NCBI RefSeq assembly: GCF_031877795.1
Contig: NC_133931.1
Span: 136,376,621-136,440,620, forward strand
DNA from: Strix aluco
Lineage: Eukaryota > Chordata > Aves > Strigiformes > Strigidae
DNA: 64,000 bases
Direction: 5' to 3'
Under the pieces are notes generated by a model. The model had not been told where the DNA came from. It saw only the letters and a list, made by a program, of their open reading frames with translations, and made no database searches. Shown here one piece after another: positions 1 to 13,200 of the stretch (position 1 is its first letter; the number at the start of each line of letters is the position of its first letter). The translations under genes were made by a program, and so were the position numbers.

Positions 1-1118
1 TGAAATAAGGTTGCCAAAACTGTCATAACAGCCAAGATCTGTAATGAATGTTAATGAAGTTACACTGCTCTGGGAATAATCTTTTCTGTTCTTGTTTGAT
101 GACTCATTTAGTCAATGTATCCTAGAAATGAGAGGAATGGATATCTATCTATAAAGTGGCTAAGAATGATGAAGCTACTTCCTACCAGTAGGTCCCATCT
201 AGCTCTCAGAGCTTCAGGACTGTTTGGAGGTGAAACAGAAAATTGTATTGACCATTGTTATTATCATCACAGTCAATCCCACTGTAAATGTTAATATGAG
301 TGTAGTACAGAGAAGTATAACTGGTCTACGGGGGATCTTCCTCAAGGATGAGCTGTTTCTCCATCTCTGAGACGTTTCAGCTTCCTTCAGCTCCCTGCAC
401 TTGCCACTCGCAGCTGAGAAGCCGCAGCAGGGCCATGGTGCTGCTGCTCTAGGAACACATGCCAGAGGGAAACAGGAGGTGTCAGGCTAACGGTTTATTA
501 GCTTCCCTGGGAAAGCTACAGCTAGTGAAGGTAGAGTTTGTTTGATTTAATGCACAACAATACTAAGTTGTGCCTTGAGGAAGGAATTTTCCCACTTAAA
601 ACAGTATTTGTGCCTGGTCCTACCAGCTACTAAATGCCTCCTAGGAGGATGGGGTTCAATCCGTTACCTCAAAGTTGCAAAGTTCTTTAACCCTATTCCA
701 GGACTTGCTAAAAAGCTCTTTGAAGATATGTTTTTTCAGTTCTTATTTCTGACTACCCTTTATTATTTTGTGCCCTCATTTCCTAACTGATTTAACGCAT
801 AATTTTTTCTTTTGCATTGGACTTGGTCTGTAAATTGGGGAGGTAGGAAAAATAATTGAAAAAAAAATCATTTAACAATTGGATGGAGATGGGCAATACA
901 GAATGAAAGGATTTTCAAACAATCTAGCATACTTCTGAAAATTAATACTGCATTAAAGGAAAAAATGACCATTTCAGCTCTACATGTTTGGTCCCGTTGT
1001 CATAAATGTATTTTCATTCCGTATTCTTGTAACCATTTTGTAACCTTGTAATTCCTACAGCCATCTCTAATTCATGTTGAAAATTGCTGAAGCATGTTTT
1101 GTCTTTTTTCTGAAACAG
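1..1118 (+). other. BZW2 intron (right end of it)
   Basis: No exon with acceptor, open frame and donor matching BZW2 residues before 181 was found here. No repeat was recognised; short open frames look random. Confidence 0.7.
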
Positions 1119-1228
1119 GGATTGCAGCTTCTTTCGCTGTAAAGCTTTTTAAAGCATGGATGGCAGAGAAAGATGCCAATTCTGTTACCTCTGCTTTAAG
1201 AAAAGCCAACCTTGATAAGAGATTGCTA
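1119..1228 (+). CDS. BZW2: BZW2 coding exon a
   Basis: The acceptor is ACAG at 1115-1118 and the donor GTAAGT at 1229. The exon encodes about residues 181-217, from [11 protein letters not shown] to NLDKRLL. Its first codon is split: one base comes from an exon upstream of the window. The last codon is complete. Confidence 0.96.
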
Positions 1229-4200
1229 GTAAGTACAATATATTTTCAATATTCCTTATGTGTCCTTGGGAAAGAGAAGAAAATAAAATGCAGATGGTAG
1301 TTTGCTGTAAGCATGTTAACTCCCCCTCAGACTCTCTCAGCATTTTTTAAATATTTTGAATCACAGCAATATTGTTATGGCTGTAGCATTGATACAGGTT
1401 CATGAATATTAAATATCACATGTTTTTACATTCTGTCTCTATTTTTCCTGTAGTTAAATGCCTTCTGAAAGACTGTATATATGGGGTTGGGAATTAATTA
1501 AATGGTTTTTTTTCTAACCACTGCTAACAAAACATACACCACCAGCAACTGTGCTAGAGGATTTCTATTTTTTTGAAATGTGTTTTACTTTTGTAAATAA
1601 TAAATAAATTATAAAGGGTTATGATTAGAATATAACTTTCTAAAGCGACAGTGTTTAAATAGTGTAGTGAAAGCACAGTAAGGTAATTTTCTGCAGCAGT
1701 AGCCATCTGGGTAGCATAAATGGTCCTGCAGTGATGACAGCAGACCTAGCAGGAGCAATGCAGGAAGGCTTTCAGCTTTTGGACTCAAAACCTGTGACCT
1801 GAGGTATTTAGAGTATATATGAATATGATGCAATGACATGTGCCTTTCTCTCCCAGTGTCTTTCTGAAGATCAATAGGGTTTTTATAATCCTCAAAAAGA
1901 TTGCTGCTGCGATAATCCAATCAAATGCACTACATCGTATGTAGCACTGCCTGGAGAATTTCAGCGGTATTTCCTGTTTCTACCTCAATAATCTATGATT
2001 AGGCAAGAATCTTTCAAAAGTGAAGCAACATCCCACACCCCTTCATCTCTTCAATTTGTATTTGATTTTAAGAGTCCAAGTCATAAATAATTTGCCATAA
2101 AGCTGGGAAATGGGCTAATTACACTTTTCATTAAGAGAGGGGGAAAAAGCAAATTGCATCTTACTTCTATTTCAGACTTGACTGACTTAAGCTTTCAGCT
2201 GTTGGCTCTCATTATGCTGCTATATTAAAGAACTATAAAGTATCACATGATGTTGCCTAGCATAGATGCTTTCATGATAGTTTCTTCCTAATCTCATTTT
2301 CAGTAAGTAAACAGATTGAAGGTCTCTAACTTCTTTGTAAAAAAACTGCTATCTATCCCATAAACCATTGTTAGACATCAAGAATTGGATGTTAAGCAAA
2401 TGCCATTGAATCCTTGCCAATATGGGGCATTTGCTATAGCAATTTTTAAGAATAATTTTAACTATTTTAAGTAGCTGGACTTCCATATATCATAGATTGA
2501 CAGTGTCTTTGAATTAGAAATGCCTGCAGGAGTTAATGTTAACAGTACGTAGTGGATTTTGTGACTTTTTGTTAAATGACACGTTAGTGGTAATCATTGC
2601 TCAGCAGAGTGGTGACGTCCGGCCAGGGTGCCTGGGCCATATATTTATTGCAAAGTGTATTTTTCATAAGAGTTGAATGTGTGGATGCAATGGTAGGGCA
2701 TGGTAAATGTGCTTTGCGTATAATGGCTTTACCATCTATTCCTTTGTACTTTCCCTACAAGATTCTTGGAATCTGCAAAAGGTATAGTTTCTCTGAGGAC
2801 TGTTTTGAGAGACATCTTAAGCTGACAGCTATTCATAAGTAAATGTAATTCATGTGGAGAGGATGTTAGGTTTTTTTTTGTGTAATTGACCATCATTTTT
2901 CCCTTCACTATAATGAAACACAACATGATGAATTAAAATGTTGACTTTTCCAGTGCTAATACAAGCACTGACTTCTAATAGCAGTATCAGGTGATTCCCC
3001 CTTTTCATCCTTCAAAAACGTTCCTTCCATTCTGTCAAGCGTCATAGTTGGTTATTTATTTAACAGAGAGCATTCCTGTCTTTTTAGGAACTATTTCCAG
3101 CCAACCGGCAGAATGTGGACCATTTTGCTAAGTATTTTACTGAAGCAGGTCTAAAAGAGCTCTCAGATTTCCTTAGAGTTCAGCAGTCACTGGGAACTCG
3201 TAAAGAACTTCAAAAAGAGCTACAAGAACGTCTCTCTCAGGAATGCCCGATTAAAGAGGTAGTGGTTTTTTATAACTTCTGTTTATATAATAATAGTCAA
3301 GGACTTAAATCAAGAATAGGTACAGAGGAACAGATACGAGCACCTCATAGATTTCCTCTGTTTTTCTTTAAATTATTTTAATTTGTTCATCAGCTTACTC
3401 TGTGCTTAAGACTAAAGCAACAGACCATCCTCTGGATTGCAAGTGCAACTGACTATGGGGTTTGGGGGTTTCTGTTCAGTTATACTTATCAGAATGTATT
3501 TCATTTAACTGCATTAACTGTTAGGTTGGAGGGGAGGGACAAAACTTGTAGTTAAGTAATAATAATGTTGCTAAATAAAAACATGTGAAATGCTTCCTTT
3601 TTATTACTCTTGTTCTCATCTTACTACTTCTATACCATGGTGTTATTTGTAAATGACTGCAAGTATTCTGGTTGTTTGGAAATGTTGCTTAAGACAGCAG
3701 TTTATTTCCTGCTCCAGGTAGTGCTTTATGTAAAAGAGGAAATGAAAAGAAATGAGCTGCCAGAGCCGGCAGTGATTGGTCTCCTGTGGACCTGTGTCAT
3801 GAACGCTGTGGAATGGAACAAGAAGGAAGAGCTGGTTGCAGAGCAAGCCCTCAAACATCTAAAGGTGCGTGCATGGGTGAAGAGGGGAAGAGCTGCTGTG
3901 GATGAACAGAGTACATTCTACAGCTGTCAAGTTTACCTGTTTAAATCCAGGAGATTTAGAGTTTTGGGGGCTGGCACTGAACACACCAAGCGCTGTGTAT
4001 AGTCCCTTCTCCTTTAGTCAAATGAATACAAAGTTGAGGTAGTTGAGGCTGTTGAATACCCTGAGACATACAGTGCAGAGAGCCGGAGCAAACTGAGGTG
4101 GTTGCAGCCTTGAGCACCTCTGCTTTGTGCTTTCTCAGTGTGCCAGATCCTGAGAGGCTCCGTGCCTTGGGGACAATGCTAAGCAAATGCTGAGACTCAG

Positions 4201-7200
4201 CTCCGCTCAGACCTGACTAGTAAGCCTGCAGGAACTGCCTTTGCAGTGTCTTTGCCAGAAGCAAAGAAGTTTTGGGAGCATGGTGAGGCAGCACCTGTGC
4301 TGGCTTTCCGCAGAGTTGGTTAGATCCAGGCAGGACTGCTGAGCTCAGAATCTGTGAAATGGTTGTTGCCAATATTGACTGTGGGAGCTGGATACTCAGT
4401 GACTTGTCAACTAATAAGCCGGGAGCTGGCTTGAGAGCATGTGCATTGTACAGTGTGGTTACTCTCTGATCCAGGTACTGTCCTTGTGGATGGGAGAACT
4501 GAACGCATAGAAAGACAGGCTGTAGTTTCCTAAGTGATGACAGATTGCAGTATCACAGCTGCACATTGGTACAAAAAACTCTTATGACCTTGGAGTGGAA
4601 GAAAACCCCTCAAAACCTAAAACCAGTGCAGAGGCATCAGTCACTGCTGTGGTTGATATTCCTCATCTAAGTCTGAAGGAATTGTGCAGTGCAATACACT
4701 TGAAATGAGAACAGAGGCAGAGAGACTTTTCAGCAGAATTAGTCCTTTTAAGCTGGTAAACTGTGAGCAAGAGAATACTCCCTTACAGCCAGGGCTGCAA
4801 AGATTTGCCCTAGGACAAAAACAGTTTGTACTTTATTCTTTATGGTAAAATGGATCTTAAGCTTGATCTGATTTCCTTTCTTCTTCATATTGGATGCCTC
4901 TCCATACTTGGAGTTGCCATGTTGGTTTAGCTCCTGCTACTGCTGTCCTTTCATCTGAATTTGGTTTCCCAATCAGTCATCCTAGAAATGTAGTCCCTTG
5001 GGATCTTGTGTAGTCTTTGATGGTAAAATTGGATGCCTTCAAGTCTTCTCAAGTGACCCAGATATCAGTAGAAAGATGAGATGGTTTCCAGAAGGAGAGA
5101 CATTGTTTTTCTTGTTCTTTTGATGTAAAAATCGATCATATCTCTTTGAGTCATAAGAGTATCCATTGAGATTTATTGTCCAGTACTGCAGGGCAGATTA
5201 ACAAACACTTTTTGGAATATCTGAACATTGAAAAAAGAGAAACATAGCTGGCTTTGTACAAATACTGTTCACTGGATGCTAAGCCCTGAGCATCTCACTG
5301 ACCCAAGCCATCAGCTCTGTATGTAACCCCACTAAATTACGTAAGGCATCTTGTCTATGTCATAGGCATCTTTCTAGCCTCTTTCATACATCCACTGTAT
5401 GAAAACAGAAGACAAATTTGTATGGGGTATTTACTATTTGCAGGTAAGATTTTAACAAAAGCAGTAGAAATAGAAATTTAGACTTTGCCAGCTACTTCTT
5501 TACATTTCTGTGTTCAAAAAGGAACAGCATTTGTTTCACATCCTTCCTCTATGATAGGTAGAAACAGATCTTGGATTCCTCTCTATGGTCTGTCAGCTGA
5601 CCCAATGTGTGAGCCAACTCCAGAAATCAGGTCAGCGCCGTTAGAGTGACCCAGAGCCTTGTTCCTGTTCCCTCCTGTGTGTCGACATGTAGTTGTTTTG
5701 CCCTGGTGGCGTGAGTCAGGATGCGTATAAATACATACTTGACATGGGACATGCGAGGTGGTGGGATTTATTCTTGTATGGCTGTACCTTATGCATAACT
5801 TTCACAAGGCACAGTTCCCAAAGCTTTGACATCTGGGTACCAGTCTCGAATTTATTAGATTTCTTTTAATAAGCTGTATATGAGGGACCCCTGAAAAGAT
5901 GTGTCAAAGCACAGAACACTGACCTAGTTTACCATTCTTAACAAGCCATACTGGATGGGTGGCTTCCTAATGGAGGTGGTGGGCAGCCATGAACCAGTAA
6001 ATGCCACGTGTGCCATCCGCATGGCAGGACTACCAGGAGCTGAACTCAGGAGGAGACAGGGCAACCCTGAATCTTAACAGGATAAGCTCTTCATCGTCCC
6101 AGTAACCTCATTATGACACCGGAGGCTTAGCCCATAGGCCACCTCCAGTGCAGAGAAGAGACATTCCCCATGGGTGGGGAGAATCTTCCAGACAGTTTGC
6201 ACTGCAGGTAAGGCTGTGGTGTGAGCTTCATGACACTGCAGCTGCTGACCTGCTGCTACCTAACCCGAGGCAAAAGGAAAATAATGCCTCTTAGCTCAGC
6301 CAGCAATGAGAAGAAGCTAATTTTATGGTTCCTTAAGCAGTTGGACACTTTTGAAACTTATAATTGTGAGTCTGTACCAGGAGTGAGAGAGGAATGTGAA
6401 GGGAGTCAGTCAGATGTGGCAAAATGAAGATATCTTCTAAACTGAAAAGATAGGATTTTTATTATGAATTACTCGACGCTTATAGACAGCAGCACTTCAC
6501 AAACCTGTGGATGGGAGAGGGTTCTGCTGAGGCTGTTAAATAAATGATCTGCAATATATATTTCCCTGCCTCCCTGCAACTTGCCTAGATGCCCGCAGGA
6601 TGCTTCAAGGGCCAAAAGTGGAGAAATAGGGAGTCTTGCTACCCAAAGCCTGCACAAGTTTTGCAGTGCTTTTACCAAAACAGTAACGTTGTTTCTAAAG
6701 ATGTGGCTGTACCTGTCATAAGTGGAAAAACCCAACCTCTGATGTTAGCTACATCTAGTAATTTCTCATAGTTACTTTGAAAGGTAGTTTCTTCCAAAAG
6801 TATTGTCTGTCTGCCTAGCTGCTCTTGTTACAGTACAATTTTTTGCTCTCCCTTTCTTCAAATTAATAGTTGATAATTATTTTGCAAAAGGTATTCTGAA
6901 CCAACCTTTCAAATTTCCATTGTTTTTCATGCATTTTAATATTTTTTTTCCATGGATCATGTTGATTAAAATTCTCAGCATTTAGCCTCTTGTAGAGAAG
7001 TCCTGAAGTGTAGGTACTTTTGAAGGTGTCCATCAGTGCTGCTGGTGATGGATGGTTTGTTACCTGACTGCGTCCATCGGCAGCCTTGGTCACACAGACC
7101 AGAACTCTGATATCAGGCCATTGCAAATCCAGCTGAAAAATGCCAAACAGAGCATTACTGAAAACGATGAAGAAGAGCTGAGCTGATCAGTGCAAGAACA

Positions 7201-10200
7201 ATTTAAATAGTAACCTTTATATATATTTGGCCAGGGGCTCTGAAGATCAAGGCTAATTTGTCTTCCCTTCAGCTCTGAAAAATGCTCTTAATATTACCAT
7301 AAATTTAAGATTGTAGTCTTAGTTGGTCTCGTCACAGGCTAACAGGAAAGGAAATTAGAGAGCTATAAATACTGTAGTTTTTAAGAATGAACAGGTTATT
7401 GTCCTTTAATGTAATTTTCAATTTTAAGATCTGAACTGAGAGGAAAAAAAATGCATAACGAAAAAGGTTTTGCTTTATCTTTTATTATATTAATAAACTC
7501 TGGGAAAAGACAATGAAATGTGCATCTACTATCTTGTCAGAATAACATTAGCAGTTAATACTGTGCTTTAAAAGTTTCTGTTTATCAAAGTAAAGGTTGT
7601 CATGACACTGATGGTGATAATGAGAAAAAATAATGACACTTGGTGTCAACTAAAGACTTGTATTTTTATGCACTTCATCCTTTGGATGTCTTGCATTATG
7701 AACATCAATACAGCATCACTTCTGAATCAGCAGTATGTGCTACCTTGTGAAATGTACAAACAGCAGTACTCCAAGGCGTGGACTTTATAAATTGGTTTTA
7801 CAGAATTCAATATCTATAAGTGGTACTGATTTTTAGCTCACAGCATGCAGCACATCTTACAAAAGCTCATGGATATTTATGTATATGCATTTATGTGTTT
7901 AAGTAAATGCAGATGGCAAGTAAATAAGTTTTCAGTGAAACAGATTTTCAGGGATGAAATTCGTGATGCATACATTAAAAAAATTCATTTGTTTATTTTT
8001 ATTTTCAGTATACTGATATGCATTTTATTTTTTACTCTCTCTTCCTTTCAGCAATATGCCCCGCTGCTTGCTGTGTTCAGCACTCAAGGCCAGTCAGAGT
8101 TGATTCTTCTCCAGAAGGTGCAGGAGTACTGTTATGACAACATCCATTTCATGAAAGCCTTTCAGAAGATAGTGGTACTCTTTTATAAAGGTAAAAGTCT
8201 ATGTCCACTGTTATATACTGGGCGTGTATTCTCTATGCCAACCACTCACCTACAATGTAATAGCAAACAGACATTCTCCGGGTATTGCATATGAGAAGGT
8301 TGTGTTGAACTCTGAAATACCTTATGCTTTGATAGTTCAAAGGAGCAGGAAAAGCCGAAACAAGCCCTTCTCTCTCTGTTGCGTTTATCCTGTAGTCAAG
8401 AAGTGTGAGCAAAATCCAAGCATCAGCCACAGTCTGTTCAAGTGCAGTTTAGTCCTTGTATAAAACCAGTTCTAAGAAGACATTTCTATAAATTTCTGGC
8501 AGATTTAAGAAGTAGATTAAAGCTTGAATTTAAGAAACCTTGAAATTGCAGACCCTCTTGGCAGGAAGATTTTTCAGGTTTGTTTTTTTTTTTTGTACTC
8601 CCTCCCTGCCAGAAAGAGCTTTCCTTATTCTTCTTTCCCTTTTCCTTTCCCTTCCAGTTTCTTGCAGGTGCCATAGTTTGAGGGATTTAAAATTTTATTG
8701 TGAAGTTGATTTCTTTGAAAGTTTATTCTGGTCAGGTTGTCATAGAGACTAATGGTCTTGCACTGCATGTGATGGGTGGCTGCCAAACAGTTTGTTCTGA
8801 CATTCTTGCTATAAGTAGTTGAAGGAGAAAAATCAGGAGTAGAAACCCAATATTGATCTTTGTTCACCCTGATGGCCAGGTACATGTTCAAGGCAAATGA
8901 TTTCAGACTTAAAATAATTTCATGGCTTCAGAGGCAGAAGTGAGTCATGTGGATTTATTTCCATCCTTGTGTCAGTATAGCATGGCCTCAATGATCAAAT
9001 GAAAAAATAACACACCTTGTCCCTCTGCCCTTGAATACTACAATTTGTAAACAGTATTAATGACTGAGGACAAAGTTGAAGCTGCAGCCTGTAGCAATCA
9101 CTTTATTCCGTTTTCTTTGGAAAAAAAAAAACTTCATTTCAGACATGGAGAATGGGTATTGTAACTGCAGTGCACTCAGACCATAAGTGATGGTTAAACC
9201 AGAAACAGTCTTGTGTAGGATTCCCTCATTACTGCGTTAGCATTCAAGAACAACACTGACATTACAAAGTATTTTCAAAAGAGAAAATAAGTCACTAAAC
9301 TGTACATTAAACTTAACGTGCTCCAAGAACTCAGTTCCCATCTACTCTGCTCACCGTGTGCTCTTGTTTTGACTTTGGAGAAGTACTTGGGCAGGCTTGT
9401 TAGGAAGGGTGAGAAGACTTTAGTCTCAGCACTACAGGTGCCACAATGTTGTTTAGGATTCATGTGATGTCTAGAAGAGTGTTGGGAGCTAATGTACGGC
9501 CTGTCAGTGGAAGCTGTGAGTTCAGTGTGTCCAGCATGTGCAATACTCACTGTGCCCGTATTCCTGCCTAGAATACCTGGGGCAGGTGTGCCAGCGCACC
9601 TGCCTCTCTGCCATCTGATGCAGTCATGCGGTGGCACAGCTGCCAGCCCTTCCTGGCCCTGTTTAGGCTGAAGCTGGATCTGCCCTGTTTGCCTACTGGC
9701 AACTGCTCGCCTGACCTTACAGCCACTAGCCGTAGGGCCCTTCTCAGTGCTGGACACAGTAAGGGGGTCATCAGCTCCATCTACTTAAGGCAGCTTTGGA
9801 GTTAAACAGTGTCCATTAGGTGAGGACGTGCTACTGCATTAACCAGGGAAGATTCTGGGAGCACTAGTCCTCCAATTCCTGTTTGTCCCATGTGTTGTTA
9901 TCGAGCTTTAACGGCTTATGGCTTTGGCTTGTCCAGAGTCATGCTGCCTGCCTCTACTTAGTTTCAGTGCTGGTAGATCTCACCCTCTCCTTCTTCTCAA
10001 TTCACACTATCCACTAGAAACAAGCCATCAAATCTTTTTAGAGACATACACTTTATTGTAGATAATTTACTGATGTCGGTCTATCTTCTGTTTCCTAATA
10101 GTCAAGAAAAACAGCCCCCAAAAGCTATTACTGGCTATGTTGGTGGTGGGGGAAAAACAGACACCTGTGTTCCCCTTTCTGTTGTGCTTCAGGTGTAATC

Positions 10201-13200
10201 TGTACAGGATCTAGAGAGGTTTCAGGGTATGAAACTTCTTCTAGTGACAAATAAAGACATCTGAAATATCTGTGGATGGGCAGACAGAAATGCAGCTACC
10301 TACCAGCATGAATGTGGACAGTTTATTGCTTATCACTCATGACGGAGTCCTTCCTGGGCATGAAGACAGTCATCAGTGATCATAGGCACCAAGCACCAAT
10401 CATAGTTTGACAAATACTCTCAACAGCATGTCCAACATCTTACATTTAAATCTTTCCCATATTTCCATCATAAAATAGCCCTTGCATTACTTTTCTGGGA
10501 ATTACCTGGAAATACTTAAAACATATTAACAGAAACAGTGGGGCTCGTTAGCACCTAGAAGGCCTTGAAAGCCTGTGTTGTTGTGGTTTTTTTATTCTGT
10601 CTCTTAAATGAGGAGGAATATCCACTTTTCTTGCAAGGAAAGCTCAAGCCCTGTTTTTCCTTATGTGATAGCAGCTTCTTAACAGCTTGTAGGTATAATC
10701 TGCAAAAGCAGTTCTGTAGTCAATAAAGTTTGTTGACATTATTATTACATTTTTGTGTACTTGGTACAGTATAGAGAAAAATAAGCTGTCCAGTTCTGTA
10801 CTGATCCCTGGCTGTGATGTTGCTTCTCTGGTTATCACTTAAAGTCAGTGCAATTGTAAATCTGCCAGTGGCATTGTGACCAATAATCTAACATTCAGTT
10901 GGAGAATAAAAACTACTGAATTCTTGTGAGTGACACCTAATAATTTTGCCAGCCTCCTTGCTAGTTACGCTTGCACTGTAAAATGTATGTTGTTTTTTAG
11001 TCCATTCCATGTTGCAGTGTGTCCCTTAACTGTGGATAGAATAAGTATTGTTGTTATTGGATTACATACTATATATCATATTCATTTGCAGAATCTCCTC
11101 TTTTAGCTTGTGTCCAACCTGAAAATTTCAAATGTGAAATCTTGATGCTATTGAAATTAATAACCATTCCTTTCATGAGGGTCCTTTGACCCTTTGAACA
11201 GCAAACATCCTTAGCAGGCACAAAGCCTCTGTGTACTTTTGCATTAGAATTCAAAGTAATGTTTACAAAATACCAAAAAAAAAAGAATCACAAGTACATG
11301 TGAAGTAGTACTCTGGTTTGCAGCAGCATAATTAGGCCTCAGAGGTACTTTTCTACAGTATGGAGATGTTCTAACCAAACGATGCAGACTGTCTTCTCAA
11401 ATGCTGCAGAAATCCTCCGCTTTATAAGAACAGGATCTTCAAGTTCCACATGATACACAAGTTTTGTTTTTTGATGGAACACAGTTGTCTTTAAATATCT
11501 TCGTTATTCAAGTACTTTATTTTGGTACTGGATGGAAAATTTTCCCAGAAAAAGAAAAAATACCATTAAGACCATAAGTGTACTGTGGGTGACATTCCTT
11601 GTGTTGAAAGAGCCCTTGCCTTAAGGCTCTGTCCTCCCAACTGAGTTAGCTGCAATAGAGTTGAATACTGTAGATTGATTGACTGTGGTGGCAGCTGACA
11701 GCTGACAGGGTGTGCTTTTCCCTTTACTGCCGATGGCTATGCAGTTTGAGTTGAAAGCAGAAATTCATTCAAACTGGGTGATTTAATACAAAGCTGAGAC
11801 CTGAACTTCAAGTAACTTTTCCAGTTAACCCTGCAGTAAAGACACTGGGGTCTTCAGTCTCCCTGCTCTCCAGCTTCAGCCTTTCATGAGGGATGTCCCT
11901 GGAGGCTCTGGCCATGGGTGGTTTGAGTGGCAATTGGCTGCACCTGCAGGAAAACCAGCTCTCTGGGGCTGGCATCACCTGGGACTGCAGTGCAAATGAT
12001 GTGCACACACCCACAAACCACAGTGTTCAGCTTCAGCTGTTAAAATATATCTATAATCAACTTTAATGAGGAATAACTATATATATACAAAATAAATCAT
12101 TCCCTTCCTGCTCCCGTTCCCCCCCAGTGTTCCCATTGCTTCAAAGCAACCTAGAGGTATCATTAACTACACCCTGTCCTGCATGATTGTTTAATTGAGC
12201 ATCTCTGTGCTGACAGGAGAATGTCATCTCTTATGAGCGCTGGAGGCATGAATGTATTACAAATAATACTGCTCAGAAGTGAAAGGAGTTGCAGTTGTCC
12301 TTTTTGTAGTTGAATGCATTTTCTTCTCCTCTGTTAGTGTAGGAGGCTTATTGCTATGGAGTGTTATACAGGCAAATTTTTCATCCCCCTAACCTGAGAA
12401 TGTTTTAATCTTCAAGGCACACAGTGAGATTGCATGCTGCTATTATCAGGTTTGGAGTTTTGGGGCAGGAGAGAGAAGTTCCCCCTTCCTCTTTGGCAAG
12501 AAACCCATTGAGCTTACAGTCTGCAAATCCAAAAATTAAACTTAAATCCTATTACTGTTGGACTGAGATATGTACTTACCTCGCAGTGCTTCCTTGTACA
12601 GTATCGTAATATGGACTGCAATGCAGCAACAGGCTTCTGCAGCTTTTTCTGTGCAGCAGCTTTGTGTTTTTAAAGTCCACAAAGCCCAAGAGCTAGCTTG
12701 AGCCCCGGAAGGGGGTTGCTCTACTCTTTTTTTTATGTTGTTCTTTTTTTTTCGGAAATCTATTCAGATTTTCTTTGCCTGTCCCTAAGGATCATAACAC
12801 ATGTCACACCCTGAGTAATTCTGCAGGTGTAGTTGTGTGAACTTCAGGACTCTGTGGTGAACGTAAGCTTTTTACATTCAGGGATTAAACTGCGGTTTCA
12901 TGAGAGTCCATGTGAAATATTTTCACGTTTGCTAAATGAAAATCCTGATTTGTTAAATGCTGTAATGCCTTTGAGCTGCTGCTAATGCCTACTGGCAAGT
13001 ACTTTATGCAGCCTGTTTGAAACCTCTTCCTTAGCTTCAGTGTTTCTGTTGCATGGGAGAAAAGTTCATTGTGGTGGGTTGTGATTTCAGGAAGATACAG
13101 CCTTATGTGCCACTTGTACAGTTCATGAAGCACAACTTCATATGTACTGAAAAAAGCACAGAGCCAGTGCAGTTCTGTTTTCCCTGTGTTTCCAGCTTAC

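Noticed and set aside
9275-9757. A 160-codon open frame on the - strand in a BZW2 intron
   Set aside because: No family similarity, no splice or promoter context, and a composition like random sequence.
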